A stretch of 64,000 nt of DNA, from the NCBI GenBank assembly GCA_009910795.1, contig VMEE01000061.1, forward strand, positions 96,719 through 160,718, read 5' to 3'. The stretch comes from Dehalobacter sp. CP. GTDB lineage: Bacteria > Bacillota_B > Desulfitobacteriia > Desulfitobacteriales > Syntrophobotulaceae. The notes under the pieces were generated by a model. That model was not told where the DNA came from. It worked only from the letters and a program-made list of their open reading frames with translations, and did no database searches. The stretch's first letter is position 1. Every line of letters begins with the position of its first letter. Position numbers and translations under genes: made by a program. This document shows, piece after piece, positions 17,987-25,635 of this stretch.

Positions 17987-18016
17987 AAAAGCCCCGTAGT
18001 AGCCTAACTACGGGGC
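17987..18016 (-). terminator. Rho-independent terminator after acpP
   Basis: Minus strand GCCCCGTAG-TTAGGCTA-CTACGGGGC followed by TTTT: a perfect 9-bp GC-rich stem, 13 bases after the acpP stop. Probably makes acpP much more abundant than rnc/smc, as expected for acyl carrier protein. Confidence 0.85.
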
Positions 18017-18029
18017 CTTGGAACTAGGC

Positions 18030-18257
18030 TTATTGGTTCTCTTGCACATACTTCACAACGTCAGCAATGGACTGAATATTTTCCACCTCTTCATCGGCAA
18101 TATCAAGGTTGAATTCCTCTTCAAGTGCCATAACAAGCTCAACAATGTCCAGAGAATCTGCGTTTAAAGCTTGGAAAGTCGTGGTAGGAGTAATTTCATC
18201 TTCGCCTACTCCCAGTTGATCAATAACAATTGCTTTTACCTTTTCGTATACATCCAT
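18030..18257 (-). CDS. acpP: Acyl carrier protein
   Basis: 75-residue acidic protein carrying the 4'-phosphopantetheine arm for fatty acid and phospholipid synthesis. The attachment serine lies in NADSLDIVELVM (residue 37 or so). Helices before and after match the family (VGEDEITPTTTF, LDIADEEVENIQSIADVV). It starts with a GGGGGTGG-type ribosome site, has its own promoter-like sequence upstream and a strong terminator downstream. In Bacillus fabD and fabG separate plsX and acpP; here they are absent. Confidence 0.96.
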   Translation of the reverse strand: MDVYEKVKAIVIDQLGVGEDEITPTTTFQALNADSLDIVELVMALEEEFNLDIADEEVENIQSIADVVKYVQENQ

Positions 18258-18328
18258 TTATGCCACCCCCTCTCAGGTAGTTTTATTTCTTACCCTATTA
18301 TTCTGAGCAGTAAAGCCTTTTATTCAGA

Positions 18329-18356
18329 ATTGTACCAGTATTTATCAATAATGCAA
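18329..18356 (-). promoter_or_regulatory. Probable sigma-A promoter of acpP
   Basis: -35 TTGCAT (18356-18351), 16-base spacer, -10 TACAAT (18334-18329), about 70 bases upstream of acpP. No FapR-type operator recognised. Confidence 0.45.
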
Positions 18357-18378
18357 GCAACTTTTTCATGACAGCAAC

Positions 18379-19374
18379 CTATTTTTGCGTATTTTTTTCT
18401 AAACCATCGACGATTTTTTCGATAATTTTTCCTTCGATACACTCTTTGGCTACACGAACAGCATTAAAAATAGCATTTTCTTTGGAACTTCCGTGACAGA
18501 TAATACTTGTACCGTTCACGCCGAGAAGCGGGGCCCCACCGTACTCAGAATAATCCAGCATGTGTGCAATTTCTTTTAATCCGGGTTTAACCAGTATTGC
18601 TCCTATCTTCCTGGTAGTGCCAGCTGTAATTTTCTGCTTAATCAGCTGGAAAAGCGATGACGACATTCCTTCAATGGTTTTTAGTACAATGTTGCCGACA
18701 AAAGCATCACAGACAATGACATCTGCAGTCCCATAGGGAATGTCCCTGCCTTCAATATTTCCGGCAAAATTCAGGGAAGATTGTTTCAGCAAGTCATAAG
18801 CAGACTGAACAAGTTCGTTCCCTTTGCCCTCTTCACTGCCGATATTCAGCAAGGCCACCTTGGGACTTTTAAGTCCCAGAATCTTTTCGGCGTAGATACT
18901 TCCCATCATCGCATATTGCAGAAGGTTCTCCGGTTTGGCATCCGGATTGGCACCGACATCGAGCAGCAGCTTTCCGCCTTGAAGCGTCGGCAGAACCGTG
19001 CAGATCGCAGGCCGGTTGATTCCTTTAATTCTGCCTAAGCCCAGCAAAGCTGAAGCCATCTGTGCTCCGGTGCTGCCTGCTGACACCAGAGCATCCGCAT
19101 ATCCTTCCTTCACGAGTCTCGTGGCGACAACAATAGAGGCATCTTTCTTCTTCTTAATCGCGGCGGCCGGATGTTCATCCATCTCAATGACTTCGGAACA
19201 TTCATAAATCTCAATCGTGCTTTTTAAGTCTTCAGGTATATGTAAGTCTATCTTGTCTTTCTGTCCGACAAGGATGATCTGGATATCCGGAAGAATCTTG
19301 GCCGCTTTTAAGGCGCCTTTGACAATCTCTCCGGGCGCATGATCTCCGCCCATGGCATCAACGGCGATTTTCAT
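18379..19374 (-). CDS. plsX: Phosphate acyltransferase PlsX
   Basis: Makes acyl-phosphate from acyl-ACP, the first step of phospholipid synthesis in most Firmicutes. Motifs: MKIAVDAMGGDHAP at the N-terminus, ALVSAGSTGAQMASALLGLGRI, LLDVGANPDAKPENL, VVCDAFVGNIVLKTIEG and SEYGGAPLLGVNG. I chose ATG 19374 because AGAGGG lies ten bases upstream and the family starts here; a start three codons earlier lacks spacing. 331 residues. Part of rpmF-plsX, with a small hairpin repeat in the gap. Confidence 0.95.
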   Translation of the reverse strand: MKIAVDAMGGDHAPGEIVKGALKAAKILPDIQIILVGQKDKIDLHIPEDLKSTIEIYECSEVIEMDEHPAAAIKKKKDASIVVATRLVKEGYADALVSAGSTGAQMASALLGLGRIKGINRPAICTVLPTLQGGKLLLDVGANPDAKPENLLQYAMMGSIYAEKILGLKSPKVALLNIGSEEGKGNELVQSAYDLLKQSSLNFAGNIEGRDIPYGTADVIVCDAFVGNIVLKTIEGMSSSLFQLIKQKITAGTTRKIGAILVKPGLKEIAHMLDYSEYGGAPLLGVNGTSIICHGSSKENAIFNAVRVAKECIEGKIIEKIVDGLEKNTQK

Positions 19375-19404
19375 CCACGACATACCCTCTTTCTCTCATT
19401 ATAT

Positions 19405-19431
19405 ACAGAAAACTTGGCTGACGCCAAGCTT
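19405..19431 (-). repeat. Small hairpin repeat, copy 3 (upstream of plsX)
   Basis: Minus strand AGCTTGGCGTCAGCCAAG followed by TTTTCTG: a 6-bp CTTGGC/GCCAAG stem with GTCA loop and T-run, the best-formed copy. It lies 31 bases before the plsX start and 30 after the rpmF stop and could act as a weak attenuator or an mRNA processing/stability hairpin. Confidence 0.6.
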
Positions 19432-19460
19432 TGATCTGTTTTTTTGAGTACTCTAACTTA

Positions 19461-19640
19461 TTATTCACCCATAGAGATGACTTCTTTGCCATTGTAATAG
19501 CCGCAGTTCGCACAAATATGATGCTGAAGCTTCTGTTGATGGCACTGGGGGCATTCCACAAGATTAGGAACGGACAACTTATCCATTGCTCTGCGCCTGC
19601 GGACTCTAGATTTGGATTGTTTATTTTGATGAACACCCAT
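19461..19640 (-). CDS. rpmF: 50S ribosomal protein L32
   Basis: 59-residue protein, too short for many gene callers. MGVHQNKQSKSRVRRRRAMD is the invariant basic N-terminus apart from H-Q-N in place of the more usual P-K. Two CxxC pairs follow (CPQCHQQKLQHHICANCG), so this is the zinc-binding form. Start preceded by GGGGGTG. It sits between the DUF177 gene and plsX, the near-universal yceD-rpmF-plsX order. Confidence 0.96.
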   Translation of the reverse strand: MGVHQNKQSKSRVRRRRAMDKLSVPNLVECPQCHQQKLQHHICANCGYYNGKEVISMGE

Positions 19641-19645
19641 TGATA

Positions 19646-20164
19646 TTACACCCCCTTATTCCATTTGGATAATATTTCTAAGCGAGGATCAATATCCTCA
19701 GTGGAGCACGAACAAGGATTCGTATTGCGGTCAGCGCCACATTTCAGACAGAGACCCCTGCAGTCTTCAGAACATAAGAACTTTAAAGGAATCTGCAGCA
19801 GTATATGTTCTACAATCCTGTCGTCAATCGGGAATTCGTCCTTTTCAAAAACCAGCATGCTGTCGTCTTCGGCTTCAGAAGCAAATTCCGCCGGGACCCA
19901 TTCGTCTTCAAAAACAATCTTCAGATTATACGAAAATTCTTTCAGACATCTGGAACAACTAGCAGCAATCACAGACGATATTTTCCCATTCGCCAAGAGT
20001 GATTTGCCGACATTTTCAGCTTTTAATTCCACTTCAAGCGGGGATAAGAAACGATAAGACTCATTTCCAAGCTGCAAAGGCGGAAAATTTTCCTCATGAA
20101 AACTAAAGGTTTTTGACCCACCCTCGGCCCGCCTTACTTGAAAAACATTGACGATCACCAGCAA
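19646..20164 (-). CDS. DUF177/YceD family protein
   Basis: 172 residues. Conserved family features: a mostly beta N-terminal half and a cysteine-rich C-terminus (CSRCLKEF near 70; CSEDCRGLCLKCGADRNTN then CSC), probably binding a metal. YceD-family proteins are encoded ahead of rpmF in most bacteria, and a role in 23S rRNA or 50S maturation has been proposed. The stop codon is five bases before the rpmF start, so they are co-transcribed. Confidence 0.9.
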   Translation of the reverse strand: MLVIVNVFQVRRAEGGSKTFSFHEENFPPLQLGNESYRFLSPLEVELKAENVGKSLLANGKISSVIAASCSRCLKEFSYNLKIVFEDEWVPAEFASEAEDDSMLVFEKDEFPIDDRIVEHILLQIPLKFLCSEDCRGLCLKCGADRNTNPCSCSTEDIDPRLEILSKWNKGV

Positions 20165-20224
20165 TCACCTCGATATGCAACAACTGTAATTATAGTTATC
20201 ACTTTTTTCTTTGTCAAGAAAGGA

Positions 20225-21427
20225 TTACATCTTCTGGATGATTTCCTCAGTATCCAAGGCAATCATGAGTTCTTCGTTTGTCGGAATGACCATGACCTTG
20301 CATCTGGCTCCCCACTTGGAAATGTCCACTTCCTGTCCTCTGACCGCTTCATTTTTCTCATCGTCAATACTGACACCGATGCAGCCCAGCGTATCACAGA
20401 CTGACCGGCGAATTAAAGGAGAATTTTCTCCCAGTCCGGCTGTAAATATGATCCCGTCGACGCCGTCTAGAATTGCAGCATAGGCACCGATGTATTTTTT
20501 AACGTCATGAACAAAAACATCCAAGGCAAGCTGGGCACGGTAATTGCCTTCGTCAGCAGCTTTCTGTAAATCGCGGAAATCACTGCTGACTCCCGAAAGG
20601 CCAAGTACGCCGCTTTTCTTGTTTAACAGCGCATTGACTGCGTCCCCGGAGATCCTTTCTTTTTTCATGATAAACGGAACAATGGCCGGATCAAGATCCC
20701 CCGACCGGGTGCCCATCATCAGCCCCTCCAGCGGGGTGAACCCCATGGAATTTTCGACTGATTTCCCATATTTTACGGCCGTAAGCGAAGATCCGTTACC
20801 CAGATGGCAGCTGATCAGCTTTAACTTTTCCAGTGGTTTGTCCATGACCACTGCGGCCCGCTGGCTGACATACTTATGTGAGGTCCCATGGAAACCGTAT
20901 CTGCGGATCTTGTACTTTTCATACAGCTCGTAAGGTATCCCGTAGATATAAGCCTCCGGAGGCATCGTTTGATGGAATGCCGTATCAAACACCGCAACCT
21001 GAGGTGTCCCCGACATCATCTGTTCACATGCAATAATTCCTGCCAGATTGGCCGGATTATGAAGAGGTCCAAGTTCAAAACACTCTTCAATCGCCCGTTT
21101 GACCTCTTCATTCACAAGCACGGAGCCGGACACTTTTTCTCCGCCATGGAGAACTCTGTGCCCTACTGCATCAATTTCTTCCAGGGACGCTAAAACACCG
21201 AAATTCGGATCGATCACAGCCTGTAAAACCAATTTGATCGCAGCAGTATGATCCGGCAAATCAGCAACAATGACCTCTTTTTCTCCACCTTTCGGACGAT
21301 GCGTAAGCATCGCTCCGGGAAGCCCGATTCTTTCCACCAGGCCTTTTGCCATCGCACTCTTCGTTTCCATATCCATCATCTGGTATTTGAGCGATGAGCT
21401 GCCGCAATTTAGCACGAGAATCTTCAC
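20225..21427 (-). CDS. ackA: Acetate kinase
   Basis: Interconverts acetyl-phosphate and acetate with ATP; central to energy conservation in acetogenic and fermentative anaerobes. ASKHA-fold signatures: KILVLNCGSSSLKYQ at the N-terminus, VAVFDTAFHQTMPPEAY, RRYGFHGTSHKYVSQRA and FTAGLGENSPLIRRSVC. 400 residues, normal. pta is not in the window. Located at the head of the DUF177-rpmF-plsX run, 60 bases upstream, with a candidate promoter ahead. Confidence 0.97.
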   Translation of the reverse strand: MKILVLNCGSSSLKYQMMDMETKSAMAKGLVERIGLPGAMLTHRPKGGEKEVIVADLPDHTAAIKLVLQAVIDPNFGVLASLEEIDAVGHRVLHGGEKVSGSVLVNEEVKRAIEECFELGPLHNPANLAGIIACEQMMSGTPQVAVFDTAFHQTMPPEAYIYGIPYELYEKYKIRRYGFHGTSHKYVSQRAAVVMDKPLEKLKLISCHLGNGSSLTAVKYGKSVENSMGFTPLEGLMMGTRSGDLDPAIVPFIMKKERISGDAVNALLNKKSGVLGLSGVSSDFRDLQKAADEGNYRAQLALDVFVHDVKKYIGAYAAILDGVDGIIFTAGLGENSPLIRRSVCDTLGCIGVSIDDEKNEAVRGQEVDISKWGARCKVMVIPTNEELMIALDTEEIIQKM

Positions 21428-21592
21428 AAATTACACTCCTTTACTCTCTTCCACCAATCAAGATACATTGCCTATATAGTATTGTATTTTTTTCTCTTTC
21501 TTATCTTTGTATACTCCGGTTATATAAATCACATATAGGAATACCCTAAATATGAGTGAAATAAGTAAATGATATATAAACTGATTATAAAG

Positions 21593-21620
21593 AGTCTATC
21601 ACATCTTTGTGCCCTGTCAA
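21593..21620 (-). promoter_or_regulatory. Candidate sigma-A promoter of ackA
   Basis: -35 TTGACA (21620-21615), 16-base spacer, -10 TAGACT (21598-21593) on the minus strand, in the 229-base ackA/ylbJ divergent region. The leader would be about 160 bases; no riboswitch recognised in it. Confidence 0.45.
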
Positions 21621-21662
21621 CCCCAGTTTAGTGTTCCGTTCTAAATACGCTAAAGGATGGTG

Positions 21663-22835
21663 ATGGCTGCCTTGCCATTCCTAAGAATCCTGGTCTTTTT
21701 AATCCTTGCCACCTGTATGTTCATTTATCCCCAGGAAGTATTGAGTTCTGCCGCCAAAGGCTTAGCGCTTTGGGTGAATTATATCTTGCCGGCCTTATTT
21801 CCATTCTTCATTGTCTCCGAACTTCTTCTGCAGCTTGGCCTGGTCAATTTTCTGGGAATCTTGCTCGAACCACTGATGCGTCCTGTTTTTCGTCTGCCGG
21901 GCAAAGCCTCTTTTGTTTTGGCCATGACACATACTTCGGGAATTCCGATCGGAGCGATGCTGACATGCAAGCTCAGGAAAAACGGAGAGATTACACGGAT
22001 CGAAGGGGAAAGACTTCTTGCCTTTACCAGCAATCCCAGTCCAGGTTTTATGTTCGGGGCCGTGGCATCCGGGATGCTTGGAAACCCTGCCCTGGGTATC
22101 ATTATTGCAGGATCTGTTTATCTCGCCAACCTGCTGGTCGGTTTGATTTTCCGTAATTATGGTGTTTCATCCGAAAAGGCCATTCCAAGAACATATTCTT
22201 CCTGGAGAAAGGCTTTGCGTGAATTAAAAAACCTCCAACAAAACAATAAAACCATTGGCGCATTATTGGCTGATGCAGTCAGGGAAAGTACGTCAACGAT
22301 TATCCTGGTTGGAGGATACATCATTTTTTTTTCTGTTATCACCCATCTTTTAGCAGTTACGCATCTAAGCTCCGTTCTGTCAGACACAGTCCATCTTCTC
22401 TCGGCCGGATCCATTTCTGTGCTGGAAGCCAATGCTATCATCCAGGGATTCCTGGAAACCACCTTGGGCTGTAATGCAGCCGTCCAGGCCTTTTCATCCC
22501 TGAACAGCAAGATTGGGGTTCTGGCCTTGCTGCTTGGATGGGGGGGGATTTCTGTTTTTGCACAGGTATCCAGCTTTACGGCGTCGACAGATCTTCGGCT
22601 CCTTCCATTTGTAGCCGGTAGAACCATCCATTCCTTTTTGGCGCTTCTGATCAGTCAGCTGCTGCTAAAATTCAGCGATATTCCAACCACCGGCCTCCCT
22701 GTACAGCCAACTGGAGGTGATGCTTCCTGGCTGTTGTCCTTAAGATGGAGCAGCCTGTATTTTGGCCTATGCATTTTGGCTCTGCTTTTCATTGTCTTCA
22801 TGATTGGAATATGGAAAAAAGTGCACCGCCATTAA
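21663..22835 (+). CDS. ylbJ: Sporulation integral membrane protein YlbJ
   Basis: Polytopic membrane protein of about 390 residues with eight or so hydrophobic segments and the nucleoside-transporter-gate-like domain of the YlbJ/SpoVV family. Conserved pieces: LWVNYILPALFPFFIVSELLL, SFVLAMTHTSGIPIGAML, LLAFTSNPSPGFMFGAVASG and GFLETTLGCNAAV. In Bacillus YlbJ (SpoVV) is made in the mother cell and helps import dipicolinic acid across the outer forespore membrane. ATG 21663 has AAAGG six bases upstream; ATG 21657 is also in frame. A sigma-E promoter could not be assigned. Confidence 0.9.
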   Translation: MAALPFLRILVFLILATCMFIYPQEVLSSAAKGLALWVNYILPALFPFFIVSELLLQLGLVNFLGILLEPLMRPVFRLPGKASFVLAMTHTSGIPIGAMLTCKLRKNGEITRIEGERLLAFTSNPSPGFMFGAVASGMLGNPALGIIIAGSVYLANLLVGLIFRNYGVSSEKAIPRTYSSWRKALRELKNLQQNNKTIGALLADAVRESTSTIILVGGYIIFFSVITHLLAVTHLSSVLSDTVHLLSAGSISVLEANAIIQGFLETTLGCNAAVQAFSSLNSKIGVLALLLGWGGISVFAQVSSFTASTDLRLLPFVAGRTIHSFLALLISQLLLKFSDIPTTGLPVQPTGGDASWLLSLRWSSLYFGLCILALLFIVFMIGIWKKVHRH

Positions 22836-22846
22836 GATAAATTTGT

Positions 22847-23335
22847 TTATTCCTGCTCCATGGTCTGAACCCGTTCATCCCAGCGGGCCATGGCATTTAA
22901 TTCTTCCCGGCTGGCCTTGATGGATTGAAAAGCCTCTCCCATTTTTGATTCAATATCCTGAAGCAGATCATCGGAATATTTCAAAGCGCCTAATTTTACT
23001 TCGCGGGAATACTGCTGCGCCTTTAAGACAATTTCTTCGGCATAAGCCCGGGATTGAGCAACAATCTCATTTTCCTGAAGCAGCTGGTCAGCCTGCTTTT
23101 GCGCCCGGTCTACAATTCTCTGCCCATCACTGCGGGCTTCTTCCATATAGCGGTCTCTTTCAGCCAAAACATAATTCGCCTGTTTGATTTCCTCGGGCAG
23201 AACGGAACGAATTCCATCCAATATTTCTAATACTGTTTCCTCATCAACCATGATCTTGCCGGTTAAAGGCACCTTGGTTCCATGGTCAAGCACTTCTTCC
23301 AACTGTTCAATGAGATCAATTAAATGATTTTCCAA
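22847..23335 (-). CDS. Conserved coiled-coil protein of unknown function (ATP-synthase-b-like)
   Basis: 162 residues, predicted mostly helical with no membrane segment. The centre (about 58-130) is a long charged helix, ERDRYMEEARSDGQRIVDRA onward, resembling DivIVA or ATP synthase subunit b stalks by composition only. Homologues lie next to rsmD in Clostridia and are often annotated as ATPase for that reason; no nucleotide-binding motif is visible. Five bases from rsmD, so one transcript. I do not know its function. Confidence 0.75.
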   Translation of the reverse strand: MENHLIDLIEQLEEVLDHGTKVPLTGKIMVDEETVLEILDGIRSVLPEEIKQANYVLAERDRYMEEARSDGQRIVDRAQKQADQLLQENEIVAQSRAYAEEIVLKAQQYSREVKLGALKYSDDLLQDIESKMGEAFQSIKASREELNAMARWDERVQTMEQE

Positions 23336-23340
23336 AGGAA

Positions 23341-23904
23341 TTATCCCTCCTCATGCTCTTCTTTGTTCTGAATAAACCATAACCTGGTATCTCCATATTC
23401 TCTTATTAACCTTATTTCCAGAGGGTCTATCGCATCGTCAACGGTTTCGTCTGAAGAAGTTTCAATGATGATGACCCCACCGGGATTTAAGAGAGGCTGC
23501 GTCTGCAAATAGGCAAGGGCCATGTCGGCCAGTCCCTGCCGATAAGGCGGATCAAGAAAAATTAAATCAAAGCGTTCCTGAACTGCTTGTTTAAAAAAAT
23601 TCATTGCGTCCATCCGGAGTATGCTGGTTCTTGGTACTGCCCCGAGAATTTCGGCATTCTTTCTGATTGTCTCCAGGGCTGAAGTATCTTTCTCAACCAG
23701 AACTGCATGACGGCCCCCCCTGGACAAAGCTTCAAAGGAAAGGTTTCCGGTTCCCGCAAAAAGATCCAGCACTCTGGCGTTCATTACCTTGCCGGCAAGA
23801 ATATTAAAAATCGCCCCTTTGACTTTATCGGAAGTCGGACGGGTATTCATGCCTTTAACAGTTTTTAAATTACGGCCTTTCCATTGTCCTGAAATAATTC
23901 GCAC
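23341..23904 (-). CDS. rsmD: 16S rRNA (guanine966-N2)-methyltransferase RsmD
   Basis: Class I SAM methyltransferase. MRIISGQWKGRNLKTVKGMNT is the family N-terminus, followed by RPTSDKVKGAIFNIL, the SAM loop VLDLFAGTGNLSFEALSRG (about 45-63) and the catalytic motif LIFLDPPYRQGLA (about 115-127). 187 residues, typical. coaD, usually next, is absent here. Confidence 0.95.
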   Translation of the reverse strand: MRIISGQWKGRNLKTVKGMNTRPTSDKVKGAIFNILAGKVMNARVLDLFAGTGNLSFEALSRGGRHAVLVEKDTSALETIRKNAEILGAVPRTSILRMDAMNFFKQAVQERFDLIFLDPPYRQGLADMALAYLQTQPLLNPGGVIIIETSSDETVDDAIDPLEIRLIREYGDTRLWFIQNKEEHEEG

Positions 23905-24151
23905 GATGTTTAGTCCTCTGGATATGATGTCTTCACTTTATCCTTTTATTATACAGTGATCTAACCTGATTTAAATATTTTTTTACAGGATACTCCCATT
24001 TTCTAAGTATATCATATCTGATTCCAAACGAGAAACATATTATTCCATTCCAGTATCTAATAAATCTCCGACTTGAATCTCAAATTAATATTTCATTTGA
24101 TACGCAATTTGAATTTTCCACTTTATCTTTCACCCATTAATCTTCCTGATT

Positions 24152-24182
24152 TGAATATCTGTGTTAGAAATCCAACATACTA
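24152..24182 (+). promoter_or_regulatory. Sigma-G/sigma-F type promoter of gpr
   Basis: TGAATA (24152-24157), 18-base spacer, CATACTA (24176-24182): an exact forespore -10 and good -35, 31 bases before the gpr start. The rest of the gap 23905-24151 is AT-rich and shows nothing else recognisable. Confidence 0.8.
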
Positions 24183-24212
24183 AAACAGATTTAAAAAGGA
24201 GCTGCTGCCGAT

Positions 24213-25208
24213 ATGAAATTATCGAACAAATCAAGCTTTCTAAAAAAAATGAATATTTCTCTCGACCTGGCGGTGGAAGCCCATGACTTGCTGCGGGGAG
24301 AAAGAGGTCAAGAGATAGCGGGCGTCATCATGAAAAAAGAAGAACTTCAAGAGGCAACTGTCACCGCAATCCAAATCACAAATGCCAAAGGCGAAAAAGA
24401 ATTGGGCAGGCCTAAAGGAAATTATATTACAATCGATGCTCCGGATATCAAAGAAAACAACTACCAGCAGCACAATAAAATCGTTGCAGTATTAGCAAGG
24501 CATCTCGCCGGATTGTTAAACTTTAAGGAAGATACCAGTTTTCTGATCGTTGGTCTTGGCAACTGGCAGGCAACTCCAGACGCGCTTGGGCCCAAAGTTG
24601 TCGAGAAAATCATGGTCACCCGTCACCTTTTTCATTATACCCCCGAAGAAATTGAGGGGAAAATGCGCCAAGTGTCAGCGATATCACCTGGTGTGCTTGG
24701 ACTGACCGGAATCGAAACGGCGGAGGTAATCCGCGGACTGGTTGAACATGTCCGCCCGGATTATGTGATCGCGATCGATGCCTTGGCCGCGGGCGCCCTG
24801 GATAGAATCGGCACAACCATTCAATTAGCGGATACCGGGATCAATCCTGGTTCCGGAATTGGTAATCATCGCAAAGGGCTCAATGAAGAAACCCTTGGCT
24901 GCAAAGTCATTGCTATCGGCGTTCCGACTGTTGTCAATGCTGCAATCATCGCGCATAAAACCATCGAAGAGCTTTTTGAACAAATGGAATCCGAACCTTC
25001 CCTGGCCAAAATTTATCAACAGGAAAATGAACAGGTCTTGATGAATGTCATGCAGAAAGCCTTGTCGCCTTACGAGGGCAGCCTGATGGTTACACCCAAG
25101 GAAGTTGATGAATTAATTGAAAGAAGCGCCAAAATTATTGCTGCAGCGATCAACCAGAGCATTCATCCCGGAATTGACAGCCATAATTTTGAGACCTACC
25201 TCCATTAA
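24213..25208 (+). CDS. gpr: Germination protease GPR (SASP-degrading)
   Basis: A25-family aspartic-type endopeptidase that degrades alpha/beta SASPs in the first minutes of germination. Conserved pieces: FLIVGLGNWQATPDALGPKVV (about 110-130), SPGVLGLTGIETAEVI, YVIAIDALAAGALDRIGTTIQ, ADTGINPGSGIGNHRKGLN and IGVPTVVNA. 331 residues. It begins with a short propeptide (MKLSNKSSFLKKMNISLDLAVEAHD region); in Bacillus the zymogen is self-cleaved in the maturing forespore. Ribosome site AAGGAG. A SASP-like gene faces it downstream. Confidence 0.95.
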   Translation: MKLSNKSSFLKKMNISLDLAVEAHDLLRGERGQEIAGVIMKKEELQEATVTAIQITNAKGEKELGRPKGNYITIDAPDIKENNYQQHNKIVAVLARHLAGLLNFKEDTSFLIVGLGNWQATPDALGPKVVEKIMVTRHLFHYTPEEIEGKMRQVSAISPGVLGLTGIETAEVIRGLVEHVRPDYVIAIDALAAGALDRIGTTIQLADTGINPGSGIGNHRKGLNEETLGCKVIAIGVPTVVNAAIIAHKTIEELFEQMESEPSLAKIYQQENEQVLMNVMQKALSPYEGSLMVTPKEVDELIERSAKIIAAAINQSIHPGIDSHNFETYLH

Positions 25209-25280
25209 ACAATCTACTTTTTACATCGACCCGAATAACGATAATGATTATAAGAAAAAGAATATCTTTTAACCGTAACT

Positions 25281-25334
25281 AAAAAACCTTTTGTTGCAGC
25301 ATATCAATCAATGCTTCAACAGAAGGTTTTTTAT
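25281..25334 (+). terminator. Bidirectional terminator after gpr
   Basis: AAAAAACCTTTTGTTGCAGC pairs with GCTTCAACAGAAGGTTTTTT across a 12-14-base loop, with A- and T-runs on either side, so it can end both gpr (plus) and the SASP-like gene (minus). Confidence 0.75.
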
Positions 25335-25342
25335 TCCGTATC

Positions 25343-25391
25343 TCGTCATTCGTCATTCGTAATTCGTCATTCTTTATTCTTTATTCGTTAC
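25343..25391 (+). repeat. Short tandem repeat, about 7-base unit (ATTCGTC/ATTCTTT)
   Basis: Consecutive degenerate copies of CATTCGT and TATTCTT over about 49 bases. The minus-strand reading of its right part encodes the last residues and stop of the SASP-like gene, so slippage here could alter that C-terminus. Confidence 0.6.
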
Positions 25392-25508
25392 GTCTTCTCT
25401 GTTTTTACTTTTTCTTTTTGTTTTTCTTTGGGGAAGACCCATCTCTTGCGCAATTTCATATTTTAGATTTTCCAATTCACTTGCCGTATCTTTTTTCGTC
25501 TCTGTCAT
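25374..25508 (-). CDS. Minor small acid-soluble spore protein (alpha/beta-type, short)
   Basis: 44-residue ORF with an ideal GGAGG site eight bases before ATG 25508. Residues 11-24, ELENLKYEIAQEMG, match the first conserved helix of alpha/beta SASPs, including the KYEIA sequence where GPR cleaves between E and I. The second SASP helix is missing; instead a Lys/Arg-rich tail (RKTKRKSKNR) follows. Adjacent to gpr and preceded by a forespore-type -10. Probably a DNA-binding or amino-acid-store minor SASP; a decayed full-length SASP is the alternative. Confidence 0.75.
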   Translation of the reverse strand: MTETKKDTASELENLKYEIAQEMGLPQRKTKRKSKNREDVTNKE

Positions 25509-25567
25509 ACCCTCTGCCTCCTTGAAAGTTCTGCATCAATCCATGACTGGAATGTGCCAACAAGAAA

Positions 25568-25596
25568 TAGTATGAGCCTGTGCAAAAAAATCATAC
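25568..25596 (-). promoter_or_regulatory. Sigma-G type promoter of the SASP-like gene
   Basis: Minus strand GTATG (25596-25592), 17-base spacer, CATACTA (25574-25568). The -10 is identical to that of gpr; the -35 fits the loose GNATR sigma-G pattern. It lies 60 bases upstream of the start. Confidence 0.65.
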
Positions 25597-25635
25597 GTAC
25601 TGTGACTTGTTCATCGTATAAAATTGCTCTCAGCA

